NCBI RefSeq assembly: GCF_011455695.1
Contig: NZ_CP015030.1
Span: forward strand, 1,426,001 to 1,490,000
DNA length: 64,000 nucleotides
Direction: 5' to 3'
DNA from: Mannheimia granulomatis
GTDB lineage: Bacteria; Pseudomonadota; Gammaproteobacteria; Enterobacterales; Pasteurellaceae
A program made the position numbers and the translations under genes. Below, piece after piece: positions 52,391 through 61,779 of the stretch; positions within the stretch are counted from its first letter, which is position 1, and each line of letters begins with the position of its first letter. The notes under the pieces were generated by a model. The model saw nothing but the letters and a program-made list of their open reading frames with translations. It searched no databases and was not told the origin of the DNA.

Positions 52391-53284
52391 CTAAGCACAG
52401 CACTCTTTCATTTTCTGCTGAATCCACTCAACAAAACATTGCACTTTCGGCACCTGCGATGATTGAGGAGAATAGACAACATAAAATGATTTTTCATCAA
52501 ATAATGTGGTAGGAAAAGGCTCAATTAATGTACCTTTCTCAATTTCATGTTGAGCCAGAACTTGATTGGCAATTGCCACACCTTGTTGATGCATAGCGGC
52601 TTGTAACACCATAAAGGTATGGCTGAACATAGAACCTGTTTCAGCATCTACTTTGTCTTGAATATTTAAATGCTCCACCATACTTTTCCATTTATTATAA
52701 GTTGATGAATAGAGTAAAGTTTTATCCACAAGATCTTCAGCACTACTTATTCTATTCTGTGCCAAATATTCTGGTGAAGCTAAAATCACAATACGAGATT
52801 CCGTCAAACGAATAGACTGTAGATCGCTCCAGTCTCCACTGCCATAATAAATAGCAACATCAATTTCTTTGCCTAATAATCCTTCATCATGATCAACCCC
52901 TTTAATTCTAACCTCAATTTCAGGGTATTTCTCATGAAAATCCGCCAAACGAGGGACTAGCCAATGCATACCAAACGTTTGGGGAACACTAATAGTTAGG
53001 ATCTGACGACAACTTTGCTGGCGAATCTTATCGGTTGCTAACGCAATTTGTTCCAATAAGGGCTGCACTTCATAAAAATACTGAGCACCTAATTCCGTCA
53101 GTTCCAACAAACGATTACGACGATGAAATAAAGACACACCGAGAAAATCTTCCAGTAATTTAATTTGATGGCTTACAGCCGCTTGCGTTACAAATAAATC
53201 TTCTGCCGCTTTGGTAAAATTCAAATGACGAGCAGCCGATTCGAATGCTTTTAATGCATTTAATGGTGGGAGTTTTATATTCAT
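52391..53284 (-). CDS. gcvA: LysR-type regulator GcvA
   Basis: Regulator of the glycine cleavage system and of the GcvB sRNA. 297 residues. The GcvA branch start LPPLNALKAFESAARHLNFTKAAEDLFVTQAAVSHQIKLLEDFLG and LFHRRNRLLELTELG are characteristic, followed by the effector domain RILTISVPQTFGMHWLVPRL-like segment. It is divergent from a GcvB sRNA gene (about 53396-53569), the same pairing as in enterobacteria, which strongly supports the identification. The two probably share control sites in the 100 bp between them. Confidence 0.92.
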   Translation of the reverse strand: MNIKLPPLNALKAFESAARHLNFTKAAEDLFVTQAAVSHQIKLLEDFLGVSLFHRRNRLLELTELGAQYFYEVQPLLEQIALATDKIRQQSCRQILTISVPQTFGMHWLVPRLADFHEKYPEIEVRIKGVDHDEGLLGKEIDVAIYYGSGDWSDLQSIRLTESRIVILASPEYLAQNRISSAEDLVDKTLLYSSTYNKWKSMVEHLNIQDKVDAETGSMFSHTFMVLQAAMHQQGVAIANQVLAQHEIEKGTLIEPFPTTLFDEKSFYVVYSPQSSQVPKVQCFVEWIQQKMKECCA

Positions 53285-53361
53285 ATAGTTTCAATTAATG
53301 ATGATTGCCCATGAAGGTACAACCATTATTTTTTCTGATAGTTTAAATTAAAAAATTTCGT

Positions 53362-53390
53362 TTGATACGTTACATAAGAGGCTATAAAAT
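53362..53390 (+). promoter_or_regulatory. Candidate promoter of gcvB
   Basis: TTGATA (53362-53367) and TAAAAT (53385-53390) with 17-bp spacing, placing the start of transcription near 53396-53400. Confidence 0.5.
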
Positions 53391-53396
53391 TACGCC

Positions 53397-53569
53397 CATA
53401 CTTAGATGGATAGTCGTAGAAGATATTTCTACTCCTAAATTTTAAGTATGATGTTGTGTTTGCATATTGGTCTAGGAAACTAGACTAGAGTAACTAAAGT
53501 TACTCGTTTCACTTCCTGTATATTTTGAACCGTATTGGTTTATAACCGCCCACTTTGGGCGGTTTTTTT
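53397..53569 (+). ncRNA. gcvB: GcvB small regulatory RNA
   Basis: Hfq-dependent sRNA that represses amino-acid and peptide transporter mRNAs. Visible conserved parts: a G/U-rich seed region ATGTTGTGTTTGC (53451-53463) followed by ATTGGTCT (53466-53473) matching the R1/seed section of enterobacterial GcvB; a hairpin GAGTAAC TAAA GTTACTC (53488-53505); the element TTTCACTTCCTGTA (53507-53520), nearly identical to the one in E. coli GcvB; and a terminator AACCGCCCA (53544-53552) / TGGGCGGTT (53556-53564) with seven T residues to 53569. Position divergent from gcvA agrees. The 5' end is inferred from the promoter, plus or minus 5 bases. Confidence 0.88.
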
Positions 53570-53731
53570 CTAGCTATATAGCCTCTCAAACATTTAGGTA
53601 TAATTCTATCTTATTCATTATTTTTATTCTAGCCCTTATTCCCTTTTATTCTATGAATTTAGACTATTATAGAGGGGTGTTTTATAGTATGCTAATCTAT
53701 AAACCTTGATATTAAAAGACTGAGAATTCCC

Positions 53732-54769
53732 TTGAGTAAACGAAGACTAACCCATAACCAACAACGCAGAATTCAATCGAATCACCACAAACGTATCAAT
53801 AAAAAAGAAGCTGAATGGCAAGATGATATGTTAGGTGAAATCCAGCAAGGTATTGTAGTTACCCGGCATGCCAAGCATGCTGATGTTGAAACCGAGCAGG
53901 GAGAAATCTTCCGCTGCAATCTACGACGGACCTTAAAAAATGTAGTAGTTGGCGATATCGTCTCTTGGCGTAAGGGTAGCGAGCAATTACAAGGTATAAG
54001 CGGTGTGATTGAAGCCGTATTCCCACGTAAAAACGAGCTTACTCGCCCAGATTATTATGATGGCATTAAAGTAATGGCCTCAAATATTGACCAAATTATT
54101 ATTGTGTCTGCCGTGCTACCTACACTTTCATTGAATATTATCGATCGTTATTTAGTGATTTGTGAAACTGCAAACATTCCAGCTCTCATTGTGCTAAATA
54201 AAATTGATTTATTAGATGAATCAGAGAGAAAAGTGGTTCAAGAACAATTAAAAATTTACGAAGAAATTGGCTATAAAACACTTTGTTTATCTGCCGATAC
54301 CGGGGAAAATATGGATGCCTTACATCAATATTTAGCCAAAGGTACCTCTATTTTTGTCGGACAATCCGGTGTCGGCAAATCAAGCCTTATCAATCAACTG
54401 ATACCTGAAGTTAATGCACTAACCGGTTCAGTAAGCGATGTATCTGGCTTAGGACAGCATACCACTACAGCCTCTCGCTTATATCATTTATCACAAGGCG
54501 GTAACTTAATTGATTCACCGGGAATACGTGAGTTCGGTCTGTGGCATTTAGAACCCGAACAAATTACCTTAGGCTATCGTGAATTTCAATCTGTGCTAGG
54601 CACCTGCAAATTCCGTGATTGCAAACACAAAGCCGACCCAGGTTGTGCATTAAGGCAAGCGGTCGAAAATGGCGAAATTTCTGCAATTCGCTTTGAAAAT
54701 TACCATCGCCTAATTGAAAGCCGGGCAGAAAGCAAAAGCCAACGTCATTTTAGAACAGAAGATTTATAA
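53732..54769 (+). CDS. rsgA: Small ribosomal subunit biogenesis GTPase RsgA
   Basis: Circularly permuted GTPase that checks late 30S maturation. The start is the TTG 53732 ([18 protein letters not shown]), matching the conserved family N-terminus; no ATG fits. 345 residues: OB-fold ([14 protein letters not shown]), then permuted G motifs with G4 VLNKIDLLD before G1 [16 protein letters not shown] and G3 [10 protein letters not shown], and a zinc domain [14 protein letters not shown]. First gene of rsgA-rnhB-hinT-ycfL. The uptake sequence near 54656 lies inside the coding region. Confidence 0.96.
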   Translation: MSKRRLTHNQQRRIQSNHHKRINKKEAEWQDDMLGEIQQGIVVTRHAKHADVETEQGEIFRCNLRRTLKNVVVGDIVSWRKGSEQLQGISGVIEAVFPRKNELTRPDYYDGIKVMASNIDQIIIVSAVLPTLSLNIIDRYLVICETANIPALIVLNKIDLLDESERKVVQEQLKIYEEIGYKTLCLSADTGENMDALHQYLAKGTSIFVGQSGVGKSSLINQLIPEVNALTGSVSDVSGLGQHTTTASRLYHLSQGGNLIDSPGIREFGLWHLEPEQITLGYREFQSVLGTCKFRDCKHKADPGCALRQAVENGEISAIRFENYHRLIESRAESKSQRHFRTEDL

Positions 54770-54770
54770 T

Positions 54771-55364
54771 ATGAATGAATTTTTATATCCTAACGCCCAA
54801 CTAATTGCCGGCGTCGATGAAGTCGGTCGTGGTCCTTTAGTCGGGGCTGTCGTTACAGCTGCGGTGATTTTAGATCCAAATAATCCGATTGAAGGCTTAG
54901 CTGATTCTAAAAAGCTCTCTGAGAAAAAGCGTCTTGCCTTAGCTGAAGAAATCAAAGCTAAAGCGTTAAGTTGGTCACTTGGACGCGCAGAACCGGCTGA
55001 AATCGATACACTTAATATTTTACATGCTACAATGTTGGCAATGCAGAGAGCGGTAGCTGGATTACATATTCAGCCCGATTTTGTTTTGGTGGATGGCAAC
55101 CGTATCCCCAAACTAGTAATGCCTGCTCAAGCGGTAGTAAAAGGTGACAGCTTGGTGGCAGAAATCAGTGCTGCTTCAATTTTAGCGAAAGTTGCCCGCG
55201 ATCAAGAAATGGCTCAGCTAGACCAGCTTCACCCCGAATATGGCTTTGCTCAACATAAAGGGTACCCAACCAAGCTGCATTTTGAAAAATTAGTAGAATT
55301 TGGTGCAACGCCTTATCACCGTAAAAGCTTTGCACCGGTCAGAAAAGTGCTTAATTTAGATTAA
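54771..55364 (+). CDS. rnhB: Ribonuclease HII
   Basis: Removes ribonucleotides from DNA-RNA hybrids. The start is the ATG at 54771, one base after the rsgA stop; a longer open frame upstream overlaps rsgA. 197 residues. Catalytic residues sit in [15 protein letters not shown] (Asp-Glu near 16-17), the middle acidic [10 protein letters not shown] (Asp near 107) and the late [18 protein letters not shown] (Glu and Asp). Most likely co-transcribed with rsgA and hinT. Confidence 0.97.
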   Translation: MNEFLYPNAQLIAGVDEVGRGPLVGAVVTAAVILDPNNPIEGLADSKKLSEKKRLALAEEIKAKALSWSLGRAEPAEIDTLNILHATMLAMQRAVAGLHIQPDFVLVDGNRIPKLVMPAQAVVKGDSLVAEISAASILAKVARDQEMAQLDQLHPEYGFAQHKGYPTKLHFEKLVEFGATPYHRKSFAPVRKVLNLD

Positions 55365-55376
55365 AAGGAACATACT

Positions 55377-55736
55377 ATGCCTCAAGAATATCAAGAAACC
55401 ATTTTTACTAAAATTATCAATAAAGAAATTCCGGCAAATATCGTCTATCAAGATGAGCTGGTAACTGCATTTCGCGATATTGCCCCACAAGCACCAACAC
55501 ATATTTTAATTATTCCGAATAAATTTATCCCAACAGTAAACCATATAACTGCTGAAGATGAATTAGCACTTGGTCGGTTATTTACCGTTGCAGCAAAATT
55601 GGCTAAAGAAGAAGGTATTGCAGAAGACGGATATCGATTAGTAATGAACTGCAATAAAAACGGCGGACAAGAAGTGTTCCATATCCATATGCACTTACTT
55701 GGTGGACAAAAATTAGGCCCTTTAGTGACTAAATAA
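55377..55736 (+). CDS. hinT: HIT family purine nucleoside phosphoramidase HinT
   Basis: 119-residue histidine-triad protein hydrolysing AMP-lysine type phosphoramidates. The diagnostic [17 protein letters not shown] (triad HIHMH near residues 101-105) and the substrate site IANIVYQDE and [12 protein letters not shown] are present. AAGGAA precedes the ATG. One base separates it from the ycfL-like lipoprotein gene, as in E. coli hinT-ycfL. Confidence 0.96.
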   Translation: MPQEYQETIFTKIINKEIPANIVYQDELVTAFRDIAPQAPTHILIIPNKFIPTVNHITAEDELALGRLFTVAAKLAKEEGIAEDGYRLVMNCNKNGGQEVFHIHMHLLGGQKLGPLVTK

Positions 55737-55737
55737 T

Positions 55738-56106
55738 ATGATGAAATCGCTTTCCATTATTGCAATTTTTTCGATGTTTTTGACCGCTTGTGCCGGTAAA
55801 CCTGTCAGCTATTTACCCAAAAGCTCAAGCCCTATTGTAAATATCGAAGCGAATATTGCAGACCACATTGAATTAGAGACTGATAATAAACAATTTGCGA
55901 CGACAAATTCGAGTGAATTTCCGCTTAATATCGCTTACAAACTTTTTTGGTATGATAAAGATGGCGTAACACAATCATTTAACAATACAGATAGCACTCC
56001 TTGGCAATATTTATGGTTGCAACCCAAGCAGAAACAGTTTGTCACCTTAACCAAGCCCACTCCAGAATCTATCAGTTACCGTCTCTATTTACGCGGGAAT
56101 AGATAG
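55738..56106 (+). CDS. ycfL: YcfL-like lipoprotein
   Basis: 122-residue predicted outer-membrane lipoprotein. Signal MKSLSIIAIFSMFLTAC with lipid-modified Cys18; the next residues AG argue against inner-membrane retention. The mature part is beta-sandwich-like with PLNIAYKLFWYDKDGV and PWQYLWLQPKQKQFVTL, matching the YcfL/DUF1425 family located after hinT in enterobacteria. The lipobox Thr-Ala-Cys is encoded by a reversed uptake sequence (55783-55791). In E. coli lpoB follows; here the gene is the last of the operon. Confidence 0.88.
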   Translation: MMKSLSIIAIFSMFLTACAGKPVSYLPKSSSPIVNIEANIADHIELETDNKQFATTNSSEFPLNIAYKLFWYDKDGVTQSFNNTDSTPWQYLWLQPKQKQFVTLTKPTPESISYRLYLRGNR

Positions 56107-56107
56107 C

Positions 56108-56141
56108 AAAAAAGCAGATCATTCAACGATCTGCTTTTTTA
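56108..56141. terminator. Bidirectional terminator between ycfL and ycbL
   Basis: Perfect 13-bp stem AAAAAAGCAGATC (56108-56120) / GATCTGCTTTTTT (56128-56140), 7-nt loop. Confidence 0.9.
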
Positions 56142-56771
56142 TTATTTCAAAAACGGATTACTTTGTTTTTCACGCCCAATAGTGGTATGTGAACCATGTC
56201 CCGGCACAATAATAAAGTCATCTTCCAGATCAAACATTTTAGTTCGGATAGTCTCCAATAATTGAGCATGACTGCCCATATAAAGATCTGTTCTCCCAAT
56301 ACTGTTTTGGAATAATACATCACCACTAAAAGCAATTTTATTCTCAAAATCAAAAAAGCCGATATGTCCTGGTGCATGGCCGGGTAAGTGGCGAATTTGA
56401 TATTTTAGACTTCCAACTTCAACTATATCACCTTCTTCCAACCAGTAATCGGGCAAGCAAGCCTCAACGAGAGGTAACCCAAACTGTTGGCACATTTCCG
56501 GCAAACGCTCAAATAAAGGTTTATCTGCAATATTTGAACCAAAAACCTCAACATCAAAGTGATTTTTTACCTTCTCCACCGCCATAATATGATCTAAATG
56601 CGCATGGGTAATCAGTAATTTTTGCACTTTTAAATTTTGAGATTCCACAAATTGAATGATACGTTCAGCATCATCACCGGCATCAATAATTGCCGCGTTT
56701 TTGTTTTCGTCCCATATAACAGTACAGTTTTGTTGAAAGGGACTGACTGGAATAATTTGCAAATTAAACAT
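56142..56771 (-). CDS. ycbL: Metallo-beta-lactamase fold hydrolase YcbL
   Basis: 209-residue type II glyoxalase-like hydrolase. Zinc ligands: LLITHAHLDHIMAV (HxHxDH near 56-61), the LPGHAPGHIGFFD histidine (near 132), SGDVLFQNSIGRTDL (Asp) and IIVPGHGSHTT. Start placed at ATG 56769-56771; a TTG codon precedes it in frame. The family member in Salmonella has glyoxalase II activity (family knowledge). Cotranscribed in the prc-ldtD-mepK-ycbL run, 16 bp after mepK. Confidence 0.93.
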   Translation of the reverse strand: MFNLQIIPVSPFQQNCTVIWDENKNAAIIDAGDDAERIIQFVESQNLKVQKLLITHAHLDHIMAVEKVKNHFDVEVFGSNIADKPLFERLPEMCQQFGLPLVEACLPDYWLEEGDIVEVGSLKYQIRHLPGHAPGHIGFFDFENKIAFSGDVLFQNSIGRTDLYMGSHAQLLETIRTKMFDLEDDFIIVPGHGSHTTIGREKQSNPFLK

Positions 56772-56787
56772 CAAATATAACCGCTTG

Positions 56788-57342
56788 TTAGCCTCGCCAT
56801 GTACGTACCGGACCAGTATCTACGTGAACAAAATTGCTACGTGGATAATAGCCTACCCCACCGTTATTTAAGCTCTCTGCTGCTTGTCTGACCTTATTTA
56901 GTGGTACACCTGACACTTGGAAATCCACTGCCTGCCCGCGAATATGGTAACTATGACTTGCTACACCACGGCTTCTCATACGCATTCTGGCATTAGTTTG
57001 TGCCGAACGATAACCGCTTAAGACGAGAATTTCGGCATTATGAAAACCTAAACGGCGTTGGAGCTGATTCAATTTAACAAATAATCTTGGATCAATTGCT
57101 TTTACTTGGTTGATATGGCGATCTCGCATTAAGTAATTTAAGTGCCCGAGATCAGTTTTGTTGAGTCCACCCACACCAAATTTGGCTGTATAGGTATCAC
57201 CTGTATTAATATTGCGAAAACGCAATGCAACAGGGGCTGGTGTAGAAAGCGCTGCCATCACTTGACCCGGCAGAAGGCTAGCCCCTAAAACAAGTCCACC
57301 GAGTGATAACCACTTACGGCGTTGAACATCAATTTGTTTCAT
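56788..57342 (-). CDS. mepK: Murein endopeptidase MepK (YcbK), Tat-exported
   Basis: 184-residue periplasmic peptidase of the M15A_3/DUF882 type that cleaves peptidoglycan 3-3 crosslinks. The N-terminus QIDVQRRKWLSLGGLVLGASLL is a twin-arginine signal. The zinc site is in ASHSYHIRGQAVDFQVSGV (His and Asp) and FVHVDTGPVR near the end. It sits directly between the L,D-transpeptidase gene ycbB/ldtD and ycbL, as in E. coli and Haemophilus, which makes functional sense: one makes 3-3 links, the other cuts them. Confidence 0.93.
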   Translation of the reverse strand: MKQIDVQRRKWLSLGGLVLGASLLPGQVMAALSTPAPVALRFRNINTGDTYTAKFGVGGLNKTDLGHLNYLMRDRHINQVKAIDPRLFVKLNQLQRRLGFHNAEILVLSGYRSAQTNARMRMRSRGVASHSYHIRGQAVDFQVSGVPLNKVRQAAESLNNGGVGYYPRSNFVHVDTGPVRTWRG

Positions 57343-57522
57343 TTTTACCTCATAGGTTAGCTACTGATTTATAGAAAATAGCTCAACTATTAACCATTTT
57401 CTATAAACCATAAAAAGTAGGAAAATAAAATTTAAGTCATAAGTTATGAGTAACTTCCAAGTCTAAAAAGTTCCAAGAAGACTAAAATTCTTCCTGGAAC
57501 TCACAAAATTTAACAACCCGAA

Positions 57523-59037
57523 CTAAATCAAACTTCTCACTTTATTCCAATTAATTGAAGTTTGCGGAATTTTTACATCAAAGTTATAGATATCCGGTAA
57601 AGTTTGCACTTTTCCACCTTCAACCCAAGCAGTAACATAATATAGATAAACCGGATTATCTGATTGGATTTGTGCTGAAGTGGTTTTTTTGCTCTCTAAT
57701 ACTTTGTTTTTCTTATCTACGCTCCAACCTGCTTCTTTTAGCAGAATAGAGGCTAACTCATCTGATTTTGCCACACGTACACAGCCAGAGCTTAAAGCAC
57801 GGTCAGTTTTTCCGAATAAGCCATGATTTGGAGTATCATGTAAATAAATCGCATCAGAACTTGGCATATTGAATTTATAACGCCCTAAAGCACTGTCATC
57901 ACCTGCTTTCTGACGAATGCGATATGGTGTACTTTTTGCATTGATATATTGAGACCAATTCACACTACGAGCATTAATTTTATTACCGTTACCATCCAGA
58001 ATCTCTAGACTGGCACGATCAGCATACCCTGGATCACGAGCTAGCTTCGGCACAATATCTTTAGTCATAATACTGGTTGGTACATTCCAAGGCGGGTTAA
58101 CAACCACATTACTCAATTTGCTGTACATCACCGGGGTACGACGCTCATTACGTCCAACAATCACCTTAGATTGTAAAGCTAAAGCCCCATCACGGAAATA
58201 ATATAATTGATAGCTTGGAATATTAACGAAAATGCCGTTATTGAAATTCGGAATAATACGCAAACGCTGTGCATTTAACGCCAATTTATAAAATGACGTT
58301 CCCTGAGCAGCTTCCCCACTGTTTTTACCTTTTTTCGCAAAACCACCTGCCATGGCAAGCACTCTTTCTGTAGTATCACGATATAGATGGTTTCTTGGCA
58401 CAAGATTAGACACAAATTGCCCCGATTCTCCCTCTCTTACCGCATTTACCCATTTATCAATTTGCTCAGATGACGGAGCCTTTGGACTATAGCTACCTAG
58501 ACTATATAACCAATTATTCGCATTTTTAAAGACATTTTTACTATAAAATAGATAGTCTAAAAAACCGTCTGTTAAGAGAATATCACGTCCTAATCCTTCC
58601 GGCTGATTTAAAATCTGCTGTAATGCTTTGGCTGATTTCGATGATACCCCGCTTGCTGCTAGCAAAGCATACTCTTTTAAAAATACTTTTTCCGCAGCTT
58701 TATCATTCCACATCTTAGAAAACTGGCTGTCTAAATACACTTTAGTCGTTGCCTGACTAAGCAATAACGCATTATTACCAATTTCTTGCTTAATTTTAGC
58801 TTCAGCCTCAGCAAATTTTCTTGCTTCTTCTTGACGAATTTGTTCTTGCTGTAATGCATAATCTGCTTGCTTCATTAATTCCGCTGCTCGAGCCTGCTGG
58901 GCTGCAAAACTCAATTGCGGTAAGATTGTATCTTGAACAACAGGAGCTGCCTCTGCCGGAGCGGTTGTTTGAGCAACTGCAAAGCTCGAAAATGCAAGCA
59001 TCATAGGTAATAATTTAAAGGTTTTCACCTTAGTCAT
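57523..59037 (-). CDS. ldtD: L,D-transpeptidase LdtD (YcbB)
   Basis: Forms 3-3 crosslinks between meso-DAP residues of peptidoglycan, and gives beta-lactam tolerance in relatives. Start chosen at ATG 59035-59037 (MTKVKTFKLLPMMLAF) because AAGGA lies 7 bases upstream; ATG codons 5 and TTG 10 codons earlier are in frame. About 504 residues: signal peptide, coiled-coil-like Gln/Ala/Glu region, an LTD N-terminal domain, and the YkuD catalytic domain from about 290 with HDTPNHGLFG and SSGCVRV holding the nucleophile cysteine. The E. coli enzyme is a little longer (615); the missing part is in the middle and not at the catalytic end. Confidence 0.93.
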   Translation of the reverse strand: MTKVKTFKLLPMMLAFSSFAVAQTTAPAEAAPVVQDTILPQLSFAAQQARAAELMKQADYALQQEQIRQEEARKFAEAEAKIKQEIGNNALLLSQATTKVYLDSQFSKMWNDKAAEKVFLKEYALLAASGVSSKSAKALQQILNQPEGLGRDILLTDGFLDYLFYSKNVFKNANNWLYSLGSYSPKAPSSEQIDKWVNAVREGESGQFVSNLVPRNHLYRDTTERVLAMAGGFAKKGKNSGEAAQGTSFYKLALNAQRLRIIPNFNNGIFVNIPSYQLYYFRDGALALQSKVIVGRNERRTPVMYSKLSNVVVNPPWNVPTSIMTKDIVPKLARDPGYADRASLEILDGNGNKINARSVNWSQYINAKSTPYRIRQKAGDDSALGRYKFNMPSSDAIYLHDTPNHGLFGKTDRALSSGCVRVAKSDELASILLKEAGWSVDKKNKVLESKKTTSAQIQSDNPVYLYYVTAWVEGGKVQTLPDIYNFDVKIPQTSINWNKVRSLI

Positions 59038-59122
59038 CCGTTTATCCTTCATTGCAAATTTTTCCAAAAAATAGACCGCTTAGTTACCTAAGCGGCATGT
59101 GATGTCCATATTATAAACACAT

Positions 59123-61135
59123 TTATGACTTTTTATCAATTTCTGACCAATCTGCCATCATCTGCACTGCTTCTTTTAAGAAGAAATCCGGAGCTTCATA
59201 ATCTTTTGGCAAATCATCAATATCTTTTAATGGTTTCTTCCCTTCACGAGCAAAACGAGCGTTAATATCTTTTAAGCGTTTATCATCATCAACTTTGTTT
59301 TCTTTTAAACGCTCCACCAAGTTTAATGATAAGAACTTACGCTCATCACGCTCTTTTCGAATAGCGATATTTTCATTTAACACGATAAATTCAGGATGTT
59401 TCGCAATACGCTCTTCGTGCTTCGCTGTCAAAGCAGCCACCGCACTTCTTGCATTCCCCGTCTCTTTATAAGTTGCAGCTGGTACTTTATCCCAAGGCAA
59501 AGCATTATCTTCAAAGCTTTCGCCTGTTTTCGCTGCATTAATAATTTCAGGGAACTTAATATCCGCATCCACCCCTTTTAATTGGGTACTGCCACCGTTA
59601 ATACGGTAGAATTTTTGGATCGTATATTGAATAAAGCCGAGCGGTTCCTGATCTAAGTCGTACACAAAGTTCAGTGAGCGGCTTTGTTGCACCGTTCCTT
59701 TACCAAAGGTTTGCTGCCCCACGATGATAGCACGGTTATAATCTTGCATTGCAGCGGCAAAAATTTCAGAGGCTGAAGCACTATGGCGATTAATCATCAC
59801 CATCACTTTACCGTCATATACTGTTTTAGATTCCGGATCTTCATGTACTTTAATACGATTAAAGGCATCTTGCACTTGAACTACCGGACCGTCTTTAATA
59901 AATAAGCCGGTTAACTCAATCACTTCCGTTAATGAACCACCGCCATTTTCACGTAAGTCAATAATTAACCCTTCAACGTTTTTCTTATCCATTTCGGTTA
60001 AGAGTTTGCGTACATCCGCAGTTAAGCCGATATAGAACGTTGGGATCTTAATTACTCCTACATTCTTACCCTCTACTTTTTCAACGGTCAATTTAGCCGC
60101 ACTATCCTCAATACGGACTTTATCACGTACAAGAGTAATAATTTTCGCTTTACCGCCTTTTACCGGCTCAATTTCTAAGCGAACTTTTGTCCCTTTTTTA
60201 CCTTTGATTTTATCGACCACATCATCTAAACGCCAACCGATAACATCTTCGATTTCACCTTTATCTCCTTGACCAACACCGACAATTTTATCACCAACAG
60301 CAAGCTTCTTACTGTTAGAAGCAGGTGCACCGGGAACTAAAGATTTAATCGTTGTAACATCATCCTCTTGTGAAAGAGTCGCACCAATCCCTTCTAATGA
60401 AAGGTTCATACTCTCTTGGAAGGCTTTTGCCGAACGAGGCGATAAATAGCTGGTATGTGGGTCAATTTCACGCGAGAACGAATTTAAATAACTTTGTAAA
60501 ATATCGTCAGCCTTCGACTGTGTTAAACGTTTAATAGCGAAGTTATAACGCTTAATTAATGTTTTCTTAATCTCAGGCCATTTTTTACCTTTTAGATATA
60601 AATTGATAATGTCATTTTTAACACGCTGCTCCCACAACATATTTGCTTCCTGCTCTGTTGTCGGGAAGGGAGCTTTTTCACGATCAATCTCGATTTGATC
60701 AGCACTTTTAAGATCCGGCTCTTTATCTAGTAACGATAATGCATAGCGATAACGCTCATAACGGCGTTTGGACATTAACTCATACATCGAAAATGCCGCA
60801 TCTAATTTACCTGCATATAAATCGTCATCCAAGGTAGATGCATATTTCGCACGCATTTCCTCAATATCCGATCTAAGAAAGGTATTATGTGCCGGGTCAA
60901 TCCAATCAATATAACGGTTAAAAATTTTGCCTGCAAACTCATCATTTAATTGGAATTTATAATAATGAGACTGCGTTAAACGAGCGGTAACACGCTTTGT
61001 TGATAAGCTATGTTGTTCATTAGGTTTTGGAATGATAATCGCACTTTCTTTAATATCTGGCTGAACAGCCCAAACAGTACTGATAAAAAAGCCCAAGCCA
61101 AGTGCAACAATTTTATTTAATTCTTTTAATTTCAT
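59123..61135 (-). CDS. prc: C-terminal processing peptidase (tail-specific protease Prc)
   Basis: Periplasmic S41 serine protease that trims penicillin-binding proteins and SsrA-tagged and other substrates. Start placed at ATG 61133-61135 (MKLKELNKIVALGLGFFISTVWA, signal peptide), with a GGAAAAG site. 670 residues. N-terminal helical domain, PDZ domain (LSLEGIGATLSQEDDVTTIKSL), catalytic Ser-Lys pair in VMINRHSASASEIFAAAM and QQTFGKGTVQ, and the C-terminal DUF3340 region. It lies between proQ and ldtD as in Haemophilus. Confidence 0.97.
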   Translation of the reverse strand: MKLKELNKIVALGLGFFISTVWAVQPDIKESAIIIPKPNEQHSLSTKRVTARLTQSHYYKFQLNDEFAGKIFNRYIDWIDPAHNTFLRSDIEEMRAKYASTLDDDLYAGKLDAAFSMYELMSKRRYERYRYALSLLDKEPDLKSADQIEIDREKAPFPTTEQEANMLWEQRVKNDIINLYLKGKKWPEIKKTLIKRYNFAIKRLTQSKADDILQSYLNSFSREIDPHTSYLSPRSAKAFQESMNLSLEGIGATLSQEDDVTTIKSLVPGAPASNSKKLAVGDKIVGVGQGDKGEIEDVIGWRLDDVVDKIKGKKGTKVRLEIEPVKGGKAKIITLVRDKVRIEDSAAKLTVEKVEGKNVGVIKIPTFYIGLTADVRKLLTEMDKKNVEGLIIDLRENGGGSLTEVIELTGLFIKDGPVVQVQDAFNRIKVHEDPESKTVYDGKVMVMINRHSASASEIFAAAMQDYNRAIIVGQQTFGKGTVQQSRSLNFVYDLDQEPLGFIQYTIQKFYRINGGSTQLKGVDADIKFPEIINAAKTGESFEDNALPWDKVPAATYKETGNARSAVAALTAKHEERIAKHPEFIVLNENIAIRKERDERKFLSLNLVERLKENKVDDDKRLKDINARFAREGKKPLKDIDDLPKDYEAPDFFLKEAVQMMADWSEIDKKS

Positions 61136-61151
61136 ATTCTTTTCCAAATGT

Positions 61152-61200
61152 GCAAGCGGTTATAAAGTTGCAATTTTTTACAAATAATCAACCGCTTGTA
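61152..61200 (-). terminator. USS-pair hairpin between proQ and prc
   Basis: CAAGCGGTT (61153-61161) / AACCGCTTG (61190-61198) in the gap after proQ. It may stop or weaken read-through into prc. Confidence 0.6.
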
Positions 61201-61236
61201 AAACAGTAAAATAGCTCAAAAAACTCAGTAAAAGGA

Positions 61237-61779
61237 TTAGTTACGGCCAAATTTACTTGCCAAAGCAGCTAAACTTTCATCTGATGCTGCTTTTTTCACT
61301 TTTACATCTGTACGTTTTTTCGCATTTTCTTCACGGGCCTTTTGCTTAAAGTACTCTTTACGTTGTGCTTTACGTTCTTGAGCCTTACGTTCAGCCACCA
61401 CAGCTTTGGCTGCGGCTAAAGTTTCTGAAGCATGTGCAGCTTCTTGCTCTGTTACCACCCCGGCTTCTTCGCCTTGTAAACCCACACGCGCGACATTAGG
61501 TTGACAAGCCGCTAAATAACGCCAAGAATTGGTGTAATTACGTAACACTTGACGCAATAAGGTTTTACTTACTGTTTCCTCCCCAGCCAAAGCCTCCGCC
61601 AACTCTTGGAAAAGCCCGATTTTTAAGGGTTTCACCTCACCTTCAAGGCTAAAACAAAGTGGGAATTTTTCTGATAAATAAGCGATTACTTCTTTTGTAG
61701 TTGGGTTAGTTTTATTCTGTGTTTGTTCCACTTTTTGTTGCTCTGACATAGATTGTTCCGAAATAAATTGTTCTGACAT
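61237..61779 (-). CDS. proQ: RNA chaperone ProQ
   Basis: 180-residue global RNA-binding protein of the FinO family. A polar N-terminal extension (three EQ-type repeats) precedes the FinO domain (TTKEVIAYLSEKFPLCFSLEGEVKPLKIGLFQEL and LRQVLRNYTNSWRYLAACQPNVARVGLQGE), followed by a lysine/alanine-rich linker that is shorter than in E. coli ProQ, and no clear SH3-like tail. In E. coli proQ lies next to prc, as here. Start at ATG 61777-61779, with a GGAAC site. Confidence 0.93.
   Translation of the reverse strand: MSEQFISEQSMSEQQKVEQTQNKTNPTTKEVIAYLSEKFPLCFSLEGEVKPLKIGLFQELAEALAGEETVSKTLLRQVLRNYTNSWRYLAACQPNVARVGLQGEEAGVVTEQEAAHASETLAAAKAVVAERKAQERKAQRKEYFKQKAREENAKKRTDVKVKKAASDESLAALASKFGRN

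Noticed and set aside
61237-61779. Lysine/alanine tail of ProQ as a frameshifted end.
   Set aside because: Frame is intact, and Pasteurellaceae ProQ proteins are often shorter than the E. coli one; no disruption visible.
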